DNA of 59,399 nt from Prochloraceae cyanobacterium PL24a_bin.78 (GCA_028281945.1 JANQIW010000034.1:1-59399), one strand, 5' to 3'. Counted from the stretch's first letter, positions 27,418 to 38,288 are shown. Numbers and translations are program-made. The notes: generated by a model not told the origin, from the sequence alone.

Positions 27418-29427
27418 ATGAGTCAATTTTTTCTTCAAAGTTCTTTTCAACCTACTGGCGATCAACCTCATGCTATCAAAAATCTCGTAGCATCTCTTGA
27501 AGCTGGAAATCGTTTTCAAACCTTATTAGGTGCAACAGGTACCGGTAAAACTTTTACCATGGCTTGTGTTATTGAAAAAATCGCTAAACCTACTTTAGTT
27601 TTGGCCCATAATAAAACTCTTGCAGCACAACTTTGTAATGAATTGCGACAATTTTTTCCCCGCAATGCTGTGGAATATTTTATTAGTTATTACGATTATT
27701 ATCAACCAGAAGCATATATTCCTGTTAGCGATACTTATATTGAAAAAAATGCTTCTATTAACGATGAAATCGATATGTTAAGGCATTCGGCTACTCGATC
27801 GCTTTTTGAGCGTAGAGACGTAATAGTTGTGGCTTCCATTAGTTGTATTTATGGTTTAGGAATGCCTTCAGAATATCTCAATGCTGCCATTAAATTGGAA
27901 GTTGGAAGTGAATTTAATCAACGTCAAATTTTAAGAGATTTAGTATCTGTTCAATATACTAGAAATGATGTGGATTTAAAGCGGGGAACTTTTCGAGTTA
28001 AAGGTGATATTTTAGAAATTGTTCCTGCTTACGAAGATCGAGTAATTCGAGTCGAATTCTTTGGCGATGAAATCGAAGGAATACATTATTTAGATCCTAT
28101 AACGGGGTCAATTACTGATAGTTTTGATTGGATTAATTTATACCCTGCTCGTCACTTTGTTACTCCAAAAGAACAAATAGAAACTGCTTGTAAAGATATT
28201 AAGGCAGAATTAAAAGAACGTTTACAAGAGTTAGAAAGGGATAATAAATTAGTCGAAGCACAACGTCTGGAAAATCGCGTCAATATGGATATGGAATTAT
28301 TACGAGAAGTTGGTTATTGTAACGGGGTGGAAAATTATTCTCGACATTTAACAGGGCGAAATGCGGGTGAGCCTCCGGAATGTTTAGTTGATTATTTTCC
28401 TGAAGATTGGCTCTTAATTGTGGATGAATCCCATGTTAGTGTTCCCCAAATTAAAGGGATGTATAATGGCGATCGAGCTAGAAAACAATCTTTAATCAAC
28501 TATGGATTTAGATTGCCTAGTGCCGCTGATAATCGCCCTTTAAAATCTGAGGAATTTTGGAAGAAGGTAAATCAATGTGTTTTCGTTTCTGCAACTCCGG
28601 GAAATTGGGAAATTGAGCAATCAGAAGACAGAATTGCAGAGCAAATCATTCGTCCTACAGGTGTATTAGATCCTGAAATATTCGTTCGTCCAACTACGGG
28701 GCAAGTTGATGATTTATTAGCAGAAATAAACATCCGAGTTAGTCGTGAAGAAAGGGTTTTGATTACTACTTTAACTAAGAAGATGGCTGAAAGTTTAACT
28801 GACTATTTTCAACAGCTAAATATTCGGGTTCAATATTTACATTCAGAAATCCAATCTATTCAACGAATTGAAATTCTTCAAGGCTTACAAGAGGGAGAAT
28901 TTGATGTTTTAATTGGGGTGAATTTATTACGGGAAGGTTTGGATTTACCTCAAGTATCTTTGGTGGTGATTATGGATGCTGATAAAGAAGGTTTTTTACG
29001 ATCTCAGACATCTTTAATTCAAACTATTGGAAGGGCAGCTCGTCATATTTCAGGAGAAGCTATTCTTTATGCTGATAACATTACCGATAGTATGAGAAAT
29101 GCTATTGAAGAAACTAAAAGAAGGAGAAAAATTCAGCTTGAATACAATGAAAAACATGGTATTACTCCTCAATCAATTGTTAAGAATTATAGCAATACTA
29201 TCCTTTCCTATTTAAATAATTCCCGTCAATTTAATCTTAATGATGTGGTTCAACAATTAGAAAAGATTTATCAAAAAGATGATTATATCTCTTTAGAAAA
29301 TATCCCCGAAACGATTCGAGCTTTAGAGTTGAAAATGCAGGAAGCTGCCGAAAATCTCAACTTTGAAGATGCTGCTAAATATCGTGATCAAATTAGGTTA
29401 TTACGCGATCGTTTATTGGGGAATTAA
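27418..29427 (+). CDS. uvrB: Excinuclease ABC subunit B (UvrB)
   Basis: UvrB is the damage-verifying DNA helicase of nucleotide excision repair. The 669-residue protein has Walker A GATGTGKT (about 39-46), the beta-hairpin block [12 protein letters not shown], the DEAD-type helicase motif VDESH, the motif QTIGRAARH (about 530-540) and a C-terminal UVR motif ([20 protein letters not shown]) that binds UvrC. Length is normal. The neighbouring CARF-RelE gene is convergent with only 16 bases between stop codons. Confidence 0.98.
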   Translation: MSQFFLQSSFQPTGDQPHAIKNLVASLEAGNRFQTLLGATGTGKTFTMACVIEKIAKPTLVLAHNKTLAAQLCNELRQFFPRNAVEYFISYYDYYQPEAYIPVSDTYIEKNASINDEIDMLRHSATRSLFERRDVIVVASISCIYGLGMPSEYLNAAIKLEVGSEFNQRQILRDLVSVQYTRNDVDLKRGTFRVKGDILEIVPAYEDRVIRVEFFGDEIEGIHYLDPITGSITDSFDWINLYPARHFVTPKEQIETACKDIKAELKERLQELERDNKLVEAQRLENRVNMDMELLREVGYCNGVENYSRHLTGRNAGEPPECLVDYFPEDWLLIVDESHVSVPQIKGMYNGDRARKQSLINYGFRLPSAADNRPLKSEEFWKKVNQCVFVSATPGNWEIEQSEDRIAEQIIRPTGVLDPEIFVRPTTGQVDDLLAEINIRVSREERVLITTLTKKMAESLTDYFQQLNIRVQYLHSEIQSIQRIEILQGLQEGEFDVLIGVNLLREGLDLPQVSLVVIMDADKEGFLRSQTSLIQTIGRAARHISGEAILYADNITDSMRNAIEETKRRRKIQLEYNEKHGITPQSIVKNYSNTILSYLNNSRQFNLNDVVQQLEKIYQKDDYISLENIPETIRALELKMQEAAENLNFEDAAKYRDQIRLLRDRLLGN

Positions 29428-29443
29428 AACAAATTTTAGTTAT

Positions 29444-30625
29444 TTATATAGATTTAGATTTAGATGGTAATTTTTTTCCTAAGCGATCGATAATTAATAT
29501 TTTATCATTTTCATAATGACAATATAAACGTTTGGCATCTTTATCATGCCAAGCATCACATTCATGGGTAGAACCAGGAACAGGGTTACCCTTAAGTTCT
29601 TTAAAATCTAAAGATGGAGGATTATAATTATCATTACGATTAGATTCTAAATAACGACAAAGTTGATCACAGGTTTTATTAACTAACTCAATTCTATCTT
29701 TTTGATTTTTCAAATCTTTAACGGTTTTTTCAAACTCTGAAGAATAGACTAATTTATCACTTAAAGATGGTAATAACTCTTTTTGATAATAACGATCTTT
29801 ACCTTCTAACCAAATAAATCTTCCCCATTCTGATAGTGTAATCTGATTTTCATCATCTGTAAAAAATAACAAAGTTTCTGGAATACCTGAACATTCTTCT
29901 TTAGTAACAGGTAAATCTAAATCAAATTTACGAAAAACAGGTAAATGTTGACCAATAATTCCTTCAATATCTAAAGAAATTGGTAATCTAGGAATCTCTA
30001 ATAATTCTTGGCTAAACTGGAAAATATAAATACATCGATCGGCATAAAACATTCCTATGGCTTGTAAAAAACCCTGAACACTTTTAAAACCACCAGTAAG
30101 ATTGAAAATAACTTCCCAACCTTGACTACGATAGCCTTCTAGGTTGTCTTTACACCACTTAATTAATTCAGACATTGCTAGGCGAAAAGCATCTCTTTTG
30201 TTAGTTGCCAAATCAGGTATTTTTATTACTTGAGCATAAAGTTCTTGTTTTTTTAACCAATTAACTATGATTTCTCCAACTTTTCCTCCTTGATAAGTAT
30301 CACTAACTAATAAATAATGCTGATCTGGTACTCCTTTTCCGGAGGGTATTTTTCCTTCATAAAAAGTTAAAATTCCATTTAATTCAGCACTAATTTTTTT
30401 TATATCTTGGATAGTATATTCTTCTAAGATTTTTTTCCCACGCTCTTGAATATGCTTATCAACTATTTCTTTTTCATCAGCATTGAAATCCTCTAACTTA
30501 TAGTTAGCTGTTCTCATTAATAAATCTCTAATAGTACTATCCTTTCGATTAGTTTGATTAGTTAGAGGAATATTAGCTTGATTAGTTAAGAGACTCGTTC
30601 CACAAGGCGAGACAAATACTTTCAT
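29444..30625 (-). CDS. CARF-RelE fusion, Cami1-like CRISPR-activated mRNA interferase
   Basis: The 393-residue protein begins MKVFVSPCGTSLLTN, a typical first strand of a CARF (cyclic-oligoadenylate sensing) domain. The CARF core continues with LLVSDTYQGGKVG and the hallmark VIFNLTGGFKSVQ (about 169-181). The C-terminal 100 residues (DAWHDKDAKRLYCHY, DKILIIDRLGKKLP) look like a RelE-type ribonuclease. CARF-RelE proteins named Cami1 cleave ribosome-bound mRNA when a type III CRISPR complex makes cyclic oligoadenylate. HEPN or PIN nuclease motifs are absent, so a Csm6-type protein is unlikely. No cas gene is nearby. It lies between uvrB and prfC, 184 bases downstream of prfC's stop-side neighbour start region. 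Confidence 0.82.
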   Translation of the reverse strand: MKVFVSPCGTSLLTNQANIPLTNQTNRKDSTIRDLLMRTANYKLEDFNADEKEIVDKHIQERGKKILEEYTIQDIKKISAELNGILTFYEGKIPSGKGVPDQHYLLVSDTYQGGKVGEIIVNWLKKQELYAQVIKIPDLATNKRDAFRLAMSELIKWCKDNLEGYRSQGWEVIFNLTGGFKSVQGFLQAIGMFYADRCIYIFQFSQELLEIPRLPISLDIEGIIGQHLPVFRKFDLDLPVTKEECSGIPETLLFFTDDENQITLSEWGRFIWLEGKDRYYQKELLPSLSDKLVYSSEFEKTVKDLKNQKDRIELVNKTCDQLCRYLESNRNDNYNPPSLDFKELKGNPVPGSTHECDAWHDKDAKRLYCHYENDKILIIDRLGKKLPSKSKSI

Positions 30626-30808
30626 GGTTTTACCTAATTAAAAATACTGAGAAGACAAAAATAACAATCTAAATTGACTAAATAATCTATATCAGTTTTT
30701 AGGATTTATACAGTCAATTATACCTATAAGTTATTAAAAAAAGAACTTGGAAGTTCTATATCAATTTATTATACCATAATCATGAGAATTTTGATTTAAT
30801 TTTAATAA

Positions 30809-32434
30809 TTAATCAGTAGGCTTCATGCCAACACCCACAGGAGCAACAGCATTTAATTTAAGTTCGGGGAGATCTTCTTGAATTTGATGTAAATTCCATT
30901 GATTTCTGAATAACAAAACTGGTCGATCCCAATTATCTTTCACGATAAAAGTATTAAATAATCGCCCTGCTTGATTCAAAGCATCCCAACCCCCTTCTAC
31001 CCAACGAGCGAGACTATAGGATAAAGGCTCTAATTTAGTTTCCACACCATATTCACTTAACATCCGAAATTGTACTACTTCAAACTGAAGTTGCCCTACT
31101 GCGGCTAAAATGGGATCTCGCTTAAAATCATCTGTGGAATACATTATTTGAACTGCTCCTTCTTCTCGCAATTCTGTTATTCCTTTTTGGAATTGTTTAA
31201 ATTTAGAAGGATTAGGATTCTTTAAATAGGCAAAGATTTCTGGAGAAAAACAGGGAATTCCTTCATACTCTAACTTCTTCCCTTTATAAATAGTATCCCC
31301 AATGGCAAATACTCCAGGATTATTTAACCCAATTACATCACCTGCATAAGCTTCATCTATAGATTCTCTTCCTTGAGCGAATAACTTTTGAGGACGGGAA
31401 AGACGGATATTTTTACCACTACGGGCATGGGATACTGTCATATCTTTCTCAAATTTTCCAGTACAAACTCTGATAAATGCTACTCGATCGCGATGTTTAG
31501 GATCCATATTTGCTTGGAGTTTAAATACAAATCCACTAAAATCGGGAGTAGTGGGAGGAATTAATCCTTTAGTTGAATTTCTAGGAGTAGGTTTAAGGGC
31601 ATATTCAAGAAAAGCATCTAGGAATAATCTTACTCCAAAGTTGGTCATGGCACTACCAAAAAATATTGGAGTTAAGTTACCTTTGTGCACTTGTTCTAAA
31701 TTAAAATCTGAGGCAATTTCTTCTAAAATCTCTAAATCTTCTTCTAATTGGGAATATAATTCTGGATCAAGTAAATTTTCAACGGCAGGATCACCCAGTT
31801 GATAGACATTCTCTGTGGCTGCTTGGGTTCCATGGGCACGACGTTCAAACAGATTTACTTCTTTCAGCCGTCGATCGAATACTCCTTTAAAACGATCGCC
31901 CATTCCGATAGGCCAATTTACGGCATAGGTTTGTAAACCTAATTCTTGCTCGATTTCGTCTAATAATTCTAAAGGCTCCCTGCCTGGACGATCGAGTTTA
32001 TTCACAAAGGTAAAGATAGGAAGCGATCGCATTTTACAAACTTCAAACAATTTCCTCGTTTGAGGCTCCAAACCTTTAGCCGCATCAATTAACATCACAG
32101 CATTATCAGCAGCAGCGAGGGTGCGATAAGTATCTTCACTGAAATCTTGGTGTCCTGGAGTATCTAGCAAATTGATTTGAAAACCACGATAATCAAATTG
32201 TAATACTGTAGAAGTAATAGAAATCCCCCTTTGTTGCTCCATTTCCATCCAGTCGGAGGTGACTTTACGTTGCTCTCGTCTAGCTTTTACTGCGCCTGCT
32301 TGGTGAATTGCTCCTCCGTAGAGTAGGAGTTTTTCTGTTAGGGTTGTTTTTCCTGCGTCAGGGTGAGAGATGATGGCAAAGTTTCGGCGACTGTTTACTG
32401 CTTGAAATAATTCTTGTTCTAATTCTATTTCCAT
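30809..32434 (-). CDS. prfC: Peptide chain release factor 3 (RF3)
   Basis: RF3 is a translational GTPase that frees RF1 or RF2 from the ribosome after termination. The 541-residue product has G1 [14 protein letters not shown], the switch [24 protein letters not shown], and the RF3-specific tail ([15 protein letters not shown], then [18 protein letters not shown]). Length fits RF3 and not EF-G. The next gene downstream on the same strand is the CARF-RelE nuclease, which starts 183 bases after the prfC stop, so read-through is possible. Confidence 0.97.
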   Translation of the reverse strand: MEIELEQELFQAVNSRRNFAIISHPDAGKTTLTEKLLLYGGAIHQAGAVKARREQRKVTSDWMEMEQQRGISITSTVLQFDYRGFQINLLDTPGHQDFSEDTYRTLAAADNAVMLIDAAKGLEPQTRKLFEVCKMRSLPIFTFVNKLDRPGREPLELLDEIEQELGLQTYAVNWPIGMGDRFKGVFDRRLKEVNLFERRAHGTQAATENVYQLGDPAVENLLDPELYSQLEEDLEILEEIASDFNLEQVHKGNLTPIFFGSAMTNFGVRLFLDAFLEYALKPTPRNSTKGLIPPTTPDFSGFVFKLQANMDPKHRDRVAFIRVCTGKFEKDMTVSHARSGKNIRLSRPQKLFAQGRESIDEAYAGDVIGLNNPGVFAIGDTIYKGKKLEYEGIPCFSPEIFAYLKNPNPSKFKQFQKGITELREEGAVQIMYSTDDFKRDPILAAVGQLQFEVVQFRMLSEYGVETKLEPLSYSLARWVEGGWDALNQAGRLFNTFIVKDNWDRPVLLFRNQWNLHQIQEDLPELKLNAVAPVGVGMKPTD

Positions 32435-32484
32435 TCTTTTTGGGATTGTTTATTTCTCCATGGATTTCATTATAGATGTTATAG

Positions 32485-32549
32485 CAAATTGTCTTTAATA
32501 AAGATACAGTTAAAAAATCCCAAATCTAGGATAATTAACCAAAATTTTG
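32485..32549 (+). repeat. Interspersed repeat copy 3
   Basis: The copy runs CAAATTGTCTTTAATAAAGA, ACAGTTAAAAAATCCCAAAT and CTAGGATAATTAACCAAAAT. It matches 52569-52631 except for a few bases, and the inverse of 13361-13422. It sits between prfC and the EI24 gene. Confidence 0.85.
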
Positions 32550-32554
32550 TTAAT

Positions 32555-33364
32555 TTAATTATCAATTTTCGGTAAAACTCGATCGCAGATAAAAAGTGTA
32601 CCTGATGCCACACAAATAGGAATAGTTAAAAGATTAAGCAAAGGTATGCTAATTAACCCTAAACATATTAAACCAAAGCTGGCACTTCCCGGTAAACTTA
32701 TGAAAACTATTGTCAATTTTTTCCGAAAACGTAGACGACGACGCTCTAAAATTGAGTCAAAGAAATCTAAGCAAACTATTATTGTGGTTATAATCATCCC
32801 TCCTATAGATGAACACATAGTGCCAATGCCCGGAAAAGCATTTAGGGATGCTAAAGGAATTCCTAGTATTGCCATTAGGATTAGTTTTTTTACTTCAAAT
32901 AAGATAGCTCGCCATATATCTTGAATAAAACTTACTTCTACTATTTCTACTTTTCCTGTGCGAATTTTCTCTAGTTGTTCTGAAAGTTGTCCATACCAAG
33001 GTGCTCCTAATAATACTCCAAATTGGGTGAGGATGAATCCTACAATGATGAATACTATAATTGTGATTATTAATCTGATTAAAAAGTTGATGGTTATGAC
33101 GATTACTTTTAAAAAGCTTAACCACATCGGGAGATTCATGATGATATCTGTAAACCAATTAGATACATTATCGATTATATTTTCTATAGTACCATAAAAC
33201 CATGTAAATAAAGCATAATATATGATGACTCCTAGTACAACATTAATTATTATAGGTATAATGGTATAACCTAATAATCGAGGATTCCTCCAGAACATAC
33301 CTAAGGACCTAAAGGGATAAGTTGCTCCTGCTATGATTCCAAAGCCTCCAAGGATTCGCTTCAT
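32555..33364 (-). CDS. EI24-domain membrane protein
   Basis: The 269-residue integral membrane protein begins with GATYPFRSLGMFWRNPRLLGYTI, the characteristic N-terminus of EI24/CysZ-type proteins. It has about five hydrophobic segments (31-55, 85-115, 165-180, 185-200, 235-258). FGLICLGLISIPLLNLLTIPICVASGTLF near the end is typical of the family. Members transport or regulate solutes (CysZ takes up sulfate), but the substrate cannot be inferred here. It is transcribed alone, and a repeat copy lies just beyond its 3' end. Confidence 0.85.
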   Translation of the reverse strand: MKRILGGFGIIAGATYPFRSLGMFWRNPRLLGYTIIPIIINVVLGVIIYYALFTWFYGTIENIIDNVSNWFTDIIMNLPMWLSFLKVIVITINFLIRLIITIIVFIIVGFILTQFGVLLGAPWYGQLSEQLEKIRTGKVEIVEVSFIQDIWRAILFEVKKLILMAILGIPLASLNAFPGIGTMCSSIGGMIITTIIVCLDFFDSILERRRLRFRKKLTIVFISLPGSASFGLICLGLISIPLLNLLTIPICVASGTLFICDRVLPKIDN

Positions 33365-33518
33365 TTCTTTTCCATCCTTCTACGAGTAATTTTTTGTTAT
33401 TTCTAAGTTATCAGATATTTTTATTGATTATAATTAGGCTCTCTTTTTGAGAAGATTGGGATAACTTTAATACCTACTTTTACTTTTTATTTATTACTTT
33501 ATCCTTTCTAAATATCAA

Positions 33519-34247
33519 TTATTGCTTACTTTTATGTGCAGTACCTAAATAAAGTTCCCCAACTTTAGGATTATCTAATAAATCTTTCCCTTTGCCTTCA
33601 AAACGATCTCTCCCATTTTCCAATACATAACCTCGATGAGCCATCTCAAGAGCCTTTTTAGCATTTTGTTCAACTAAAATAATGCTTTTACCATTTTCAT
33701 TAATCTTTTGAATTTGTTCAAATACGTTACTAACCAAAATTGGAGATAAAGCAGCCGAAGGTTCATCTAAAATTAATAAATCAGGATCTAACATCAAAGC
33801 CCTACCCATTGCCAACATCTGCCTTTCACCTCCAGAAAGAGTGCCTGCTTTCTGAGAACGTCTTTCAGCCAATCGAGGAAACATGGTATAAATTCTCTGC
33901 TTTGAAGATTTAATATCCTCTTTAAGGATAAAAGCACCCATTTCCAAATTCTCATCTATGGAAAGAGAAGGAAAAACATTGGAGATTTGAGGGACATAAC
34001 ACATTCCTTTTTGGACAATTTCATTGGGTTTTAAGCCTACAATATTTTCACCTTTAAAAGTAATCTCTCCTTTATTCGGGGTTAATAAACCGAAAATAGT
34101 TTTCGCAAGAGTAGATTTACCTGCGCCATTTGGTCCGATAACTGCTACTATTTCCCCTGGATGGATTTTAAAATTAATACCTTGGAGGATATTTAAATCT
34201 TTAATATAACCAGCAAAAACATCTTTAACTTCTAATAAAAATTCCAT
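33519..34247 (-). CDS. ABC transporter ATPase of the LivF/NatE branched-chain amino acid type
   Basis: The 242-residue ATPase has Walker A GPNGAGKST, the Q-loop, the signature LSGGERQMLAMGRALML, Walker B LLILDEPSAAL and the H-loop-like region IILVEQNAKKAL. The VEQNAKKAL element, the N-terminal EVKDVFAGYIKDLNILQGINF and the SIDENLEMGAF segment mark the LivF subgroup, which serves neutral amino acid (Nat) or urea (Urt) uptake. No permease or binding protein is encoded nearby, so the partners must be elsewhere, as with natE in other cyanobacteria. I leave out a symbol because UrtE cannot be excluded. Confidence 0.88.
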   Translation of the reverse strand: MEFLLEVKDVFAGYIKDLNILQGINFKIHPGEIVAVIGPNGAGKSTLAKTIFGLLTPNKGEITFKGENIVGLKPNEIVQKGMCYVPQISNVFPSLSIDENLEMGAFILKEDIKSSKQRIYTMFPRLAERRSQKAGTLSGGERQMLAMGRALMLDPDLLILDEPSAALSPILVSNVFEQIQKINENGKSIILVEQNAKKALEMAHRGYVLENGRDRFEGKGKDLLDNPKVGELYLGTAHKSKQ

Positions 34248-34395
34248 ATTCTTTACTTAAACTTCAATTATTTCTAATTAACCATAAAAATAACTAATAA
34301 AAATAGGCATTTAAGAATTCTTTACTTTGAATTCCTAAGTCCTAATTCCTAAATTTTGCTAATTTATCTTTTTTCAATCGATAATAAAAATACTC

Positions 34396-34623
34396 TTACT
34401 GTGGAGTTTTTTGTAAATCTGGTCTTTCTTCAGGAACGATCGCCCCTTCAACTGGACATACTTCTAAACAAATCCCGCAATCAATGCAAGTATTAAAATC
34501 GATCCAATACCAATCAGTGCCTTTCATATTCTTTCCAGGACCTGGATGAATGCAAGCAACGGGACAAGCTTCGACGCAATCTGCTACTCCTTCGCAAGTT
34601 TCTGTGACAATTGTATGTGGCAA
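34396..34623 (-). CDS. Bacterial-type ferredoxin (4Fe-4S family)
   Basis: The 75-residue protein has two Cys clusters: ETCEGVADCVEACPVACI (about 8-25) and FNTCIDCGICLEVCPVEG (about 48-65). The pattern fits a two-cluster ferredoxin of the 7Fe/8Fe type. The Trp-containing loop MKGTDWYWID between the clusters is typical of the cyanobacterial form. It carries electrons; the partner is unknown. The start has AGAGGAG upstream. It is between hisZ and the ABC gene and shares their strand. Confidence 0.9.
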   Translation of the reverse strand: MPHTIVTETCEGVADCVEACPVACIHPGPGKNMKGTDWYWIDFNTCIDCGICLEVCPVEGAIVPEERPDLQKTPQ

Positions 34624-34696
34624 AGTGTAATCTCCTCTCTGAATTTGAATGATTTTCTGATGATTTTCTCTTTAATTATTTTATCAAGCTAGAGCC

Positions 34697-35941
34697 TTAA
34701 ATTGAAAGACTTTCCACTATTGGATTACCATCAGCATCAATCCATACCAGATTGGGAATGCCATTACTAGCCGCATACTCCCTTAATAATTCAGGCGATC
34801 GTCTTTGGAGATCGATTTCAACCCTAACCAATTTTTTCTCACCAGAGGCTACTACCGTTTCTACAGAATTGCGCAACTTTTGAGCATAAAGAAAAGCAGC
34901 GGAATCTGCCTCAGAAGATGTAGGAATCACTAACCAATCGCTAGGGGGAATTTCTGTGGGTAAAGCATTGCAATATAAAAGACAAGTATATAAATCTTCA
35001 ATTTGGAAGGAAAAACCTACTCCTGGAGATGTTTTGCCTTGGGGATGATAAAACCCTAACAATTTATCATATCTTCCACCTTTGCCAATAATACGAGGCT
35101 TTGTATTTTCAAACCCAATTACTTGAAATACAATCCCTGTATAATATTTAAAAGTTTCCAAGAGAGTTAAATCTAAAATGAGAGGAATAGAGGCGGTTTT
35201 TTCGAGCAAATCCACTAAAGATTTGAGATTATCTACTATTTCTTGAGCAGATTTATCTAAATCTAAAGCAGTTACTTTTTGTAATACAGTTTTAGCATCT
35301 CCTCGCAAGTCAAATAACTTTAAAGCTTTCTCCTTCAAGTTGGGGGGAAGAGAAAGGTTTTCAATACCAACTCGATCGAGAGATAAAATACAATTACGGA
35401 TTTTCTCACCATATTCTGCCGGAAAACTCCCAATCAGACTGTTAGTCAGACTAGCTTCTCCAAGAATAAACTGCCAATTTGAAAGCCCAACAGCAGAGAG
35501 ACAATCTGCCAACAACAAAATCACTTCAGCATCGGCTAGCAAACCTCCTGCAAATAATAACTCTACTCCTGCCTGAAAAAATTCAAGCTGCTTGCCATGG
35601 TATCCTGCAGGGGGATTACGAAAGACATTGGCCCGATAACAAATCCTTTTGGCAATTGGAGGATCATCGGCCATTTTTGTCATAGCTGCCCTGGCAATGG
35701 ATGCTGTTAACTCTGGGCGCAATCCTAATGTGCCTTCGGTAGTATTTTGCAAGTGGATTACTTTCGATCTCTCAATGGCTTCTCCTGCTGTTAATGTATC
35801 TAACCATTCGATGGTAGATGTAACTATGCGCTGATATCCCCATTGTTGGAAAACTAATTGTAATCGATCGTTAATCCAGGATTTTTGAGAAACTTCTAGA
35901 GGGAGTAAATCTCTTGCTCCTGCCGGTGGTTGATAGATCAT
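34697..35941 (-). CDS. hisZ: ATP phosphoribosyltransferase regulatory subunit HisZ
   Basis: HisZ is a histidyl-tRNA synthetase-like protein that activates short-form HisG in histidine synthesis. The 414-residue protein begins MIYQPPAGARDLLPLEV, has the class II motif-2 type TLGLRPELTASIAR and RICYRANVFRNPP, and KYYTGIVFQVIG and GKGGRYDKLL. The HisS-specific C-terminal anticodon-binding domain is reduced, and residues for tRNA charging are not all present, which fits HisZ rather than HisS. Length is in the HisZ range. A short-form hisG must be elsewhere in the genome. Confidence 0.94.
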   Translation of the reverse strand: MIYQPPAGARDLLPLEVSQKSWINDRLQLVFQQWGYQRIVTSTIEWLDTLTAGEAIERSKVIHLQNTTEGTLGLRPELTASIARAAMTKMADDPPIAKRICYRANVFRNPPAGYHGKQLEFFQAGVELLFAGGLLADAEVILLLADCLSAVGLSNWQFILGEASLTNSLIGSFPAEYGEKIRNCILSLDRVGIENLSLPPNLKEKALKLFDLRGDAKTVLQKVTALDLDKSAQEIVDNLKSLVDLLEKTASIPLILDLTLLETFKYYTGIVFQVIGFENTKPRIIGKGGRYDKLLGFYHPQGKTSPGVGFSFQIEDLYTCLLYCNALPTEIPPSDWLVIPTSSEADSAAFLYAQKLRNSVETVVASGEKKLVRVEIDLQRRSPELLREYAASNGIPNLVWIDADGNPIVESLSI

Positions 35942-35978
35942 GGTTTTATTTAATAATCAATGATATCCTTAACTTTTT

Positions 35979-37007
35979 TTACCACAATTTAATTCCAAAC
36001 ACTTTAGTTTCCTTCTTTTCTGCTTGATCTTTTGCTTTTCCTTTAGGGGATTTTTTCTTGGTTTTTGATTCTAATTTTGCCAATTCTTCTTGAGCTTCTT
36101 TAGCTTTAGGATCTTTTGGATTTAGTTCTGATGCCTTTTTAATATGAACTCTTGCCATAGGTATTTGGTTTTGTTTTAGATAAGCAATGCCCATACAAGC
36201 ATGGGATGTACTATTACTTGGATCTATTTTGATAGCGTCTCGCAATTCTAAAATAGCTTGGGTATAATTTTCTTTAGCTATTTGGTTTTGTGCTCGATTT
36301 ATATAGGAATCAAGTTTGACTTTTTTTATTTCTTCTTCTGTTCTTGGGTATTTTGATTCTGGTTTATATTCAGTATTTAATTCTGTTTCTTTAGGTGTTT
36401 TTGTGGCGATTGGTTGATTTTTTGTATCATTATTAGAATTATTTTTATTCACAATTCCTGAATTAGCTGGCTTAGATAAGCTTTTCTCCGGTTTTTTGCC
36501 ATTTTTCTTATTAGCTTCTGCTGTTTTAAATCCTTCTTTTAAGATTAAATAAACTAAATTTAGTTCGCTCAATTGAGCAATTTTTACCAGACTTTCTTTA
36601 ATTGTGGTATATTGATTTTTTGCTATCGATTCAAATAATTGATTATAAATACTTTCATAATCTTCATCAGCTTGAAGTAATTTTTTCGCATTGTCACTAG
36701 CAAAAGTTATTTTAAAACTTTCTTCAGATAACTTTTTCCCTTTTTCCCATAAAATCAAATTGAATTCTTTACGATTTCTTTCTTTGCTTATTTTTTCATA
36801 GGAAGGATTTACCATATTAGTAAATATTTTTTTTGCCATGTTTTTTTCATCTTCTTGACCGGTGAAAGTGTCAGGATGTAATCTTTGAGCAACTTTAAGG
36901 TATTTTAGTCTGATTTGTTTAGGATCACAATTAATAGGTATTCCCAAAATAGCATAATGATCAGTTATATCTAGTTTAAAAAGTCCGAATTTTAATTTTG
37001 AAAGCAT
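35979..37007 (-). CDS. J-domain protein with TPR repeats
   Basis: The 342-residue protein has an N-terminal J domain (about 14-85) with YAILGI, KYLKVAQRLHPDTF and the HPD motif, which stimulates Hsp70. A linker rich in Lys, Asn and Thr follows (about 165-225), then TPR-like helices (about 230-305; IAKENYTQAILELRDAIKIDPSN, CMGIAYLKQNQIPMARVHIKKA). The tail is very basic. Such DnaJ-TPR proteins act as co-chaperones or scaffold adaptors. It is transcribed alone. No membrane segment or Zn-finger is seen, so it is a type III J-protein. Confidence 0.9.
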   Translation of the reverse strand: MLSKLKFGLFKLDITDHYAILGIPINCDPKQIRLKYLKVAQRLHPDTFTGQEDEKNMAKKIFTNMVNPSYEKISKERNRKEFNLILWEKGKKLSEESFKITFASDNAKKLLQADEDYESIYNQLFESIAKNQYTTIKESLVKIAQLSELNLVYLILKEGFKTAEANKKNGKKPEKSLSKPANSGIVNKNNSNNDTKNQPIATKTPKETELNTEYKPESKYPRTEEEIKKVKLDSYINRAQNQIAKENYTQAILELRDAIKIDPSNSTSHACMGIAYLKQNQIPMARVHIKKASELNPKDPKAKEAQEELAKLESKTKKKSPKGKAKDQAEKKETKVFGIKLW

Positions 37008-37143
37008 AATATTTTTCTGATTATTTTCTAAAAGAATTATTACTATTGTAAGATTTTATCATGAAAAACCTGGAATTCAAGTCTAATAAAATTGTAGGTA
37101 ATTCAACCTTCAATTATTCTGGGAAGTTTGATTTAAATTTGAT

Positions 37144-37956
37144 TTATCTAGAAGGAGTTTCTTTTAAACTTTGACTCAAACTGGAATGAATTTGAGGGTT
37201 GCTTGCTAAAATTCGACCAGAATTAATATCTAAAGCAGTGCCATCATAGGCGGTAATTTTTCCTCCTGCTTCTTCTACTATAATAATTCCTGCGGCAATA
37301 TCCCAAGGTTTCAAACCTCTTTCCCAATAACCATCAACTCTGCCACAAGCTACATCAGTTAAATCACAAGATGCAGATCCACTCCGGCGCACTCCTTGGG
37401 TAAGATGGGTAAGATGACAAAACTCTGCATAGTTATTATCGTTCGTTTCGCGACGATCGTATGCAAAACCTGTTACTAATAAACTTCTAGCTAATTCTGT
37501 AGTTTGAGATACTCTAATAGGGCGACGATTACAAGTTGCTCCAATATCTTTAGCCGCCCGAAATAATTCCCCACGAGCGGGATTGTAAACTACTCCTACC
37601 ATTGGCTTACCTTCAATTAACAACCCAATGGAAACGGCAAATATAGGATAACCATGGGCGTAATTTGTGGTTCCATCTAGAGGATCAATTGCCCAAAGAT
37701 AAGAGCTATCACTTTTTTCTAACAATCCTGATTCTTCTGCTAAAATCTGATGATTAGGAACATGACGATTTAAGACTTCTAGTACTTGTTTTTCAGCTTT
37801 TTTATCAGCTTCTGTCACTAAATCTCCTGATCTACCTTTTTCTTCAATTTGTTCTAATTTGCCAAAGTGATTTTCTAGTACTATTCCTGCTGCCATTGCT
37901 GCTTCTGTGGCAATATCTAGGAAAATTTGTAGCTCTTTTAAAGAATGTTTGTCCAT
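37144..37956 (-). CDS. suhB: Inositol monophosphatase family protein
   Basis: The 270-residue protein has the metal motifs of the family: ILAEESG, WAIDPLDGTTNYAHGYP (about 88-104) and the C-terminal KPWDIAAGIIIVEEAGG. These bind Mg and position the substrate. Members dephosphorylate inositol-1-phosphate or related sugars such as fructose-1,6-bisphosphate, so the natural substrate is not certain. The N-terminal FLDIATEAAMAAGIVLENHFG is the usual first helix. The symbol is by family similarity. Confidence 0.92.
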   Translation of the reverse strand: MDKHSLKELQIFLDIATEAAMAAGIVLENHFGKLEQIEEKGRSGDLVTEADKKAEKQVLEVLNRHVPNHQILAEESGLLEKSDSSYLWAIDPLDGTTNYAHGYPIFAVSIGLLIEGKPMVGVVYNPARGELFRAAKDIGATCNRRPIRVSQTTELARSLLVTGFAYDRRETNDNNYAEFCHLTHLTQGVRRSGSASCDLTDVACGRVDGYWERGLKPWDIAAGIIIVEEAGGKITAYDGTALDINSGRILASNPQIHSSLSQSLKETPSR

Positions 37957-38288
37957 TATCCATTATATTTTGTTTTCTAAATTTAACTACCAGATTTAAG
38001 ATTCCTATTCCTGTAGCTAAAAGATTGATTATTAGTAAAGTTTAACTGTTATTGAGAAATAATTAACTAATTGATTGAAAGTTGGATTATCTCAACAGGA
38101 AAACCTATTTAATCTTGTAATAGATAATTATCATTATTAATTAATAATATACTAAAAACTTTTATTTTCAGAATTTTGGCACTGTTTTGCGGATAGATTG
38201 CTTGATCAATATCTAAGTTTGAATACTTAATATTTATCAGTTTCCATTTTTAATCTGTTATCAATTAAATTATTTTTTTCAAGATAAA

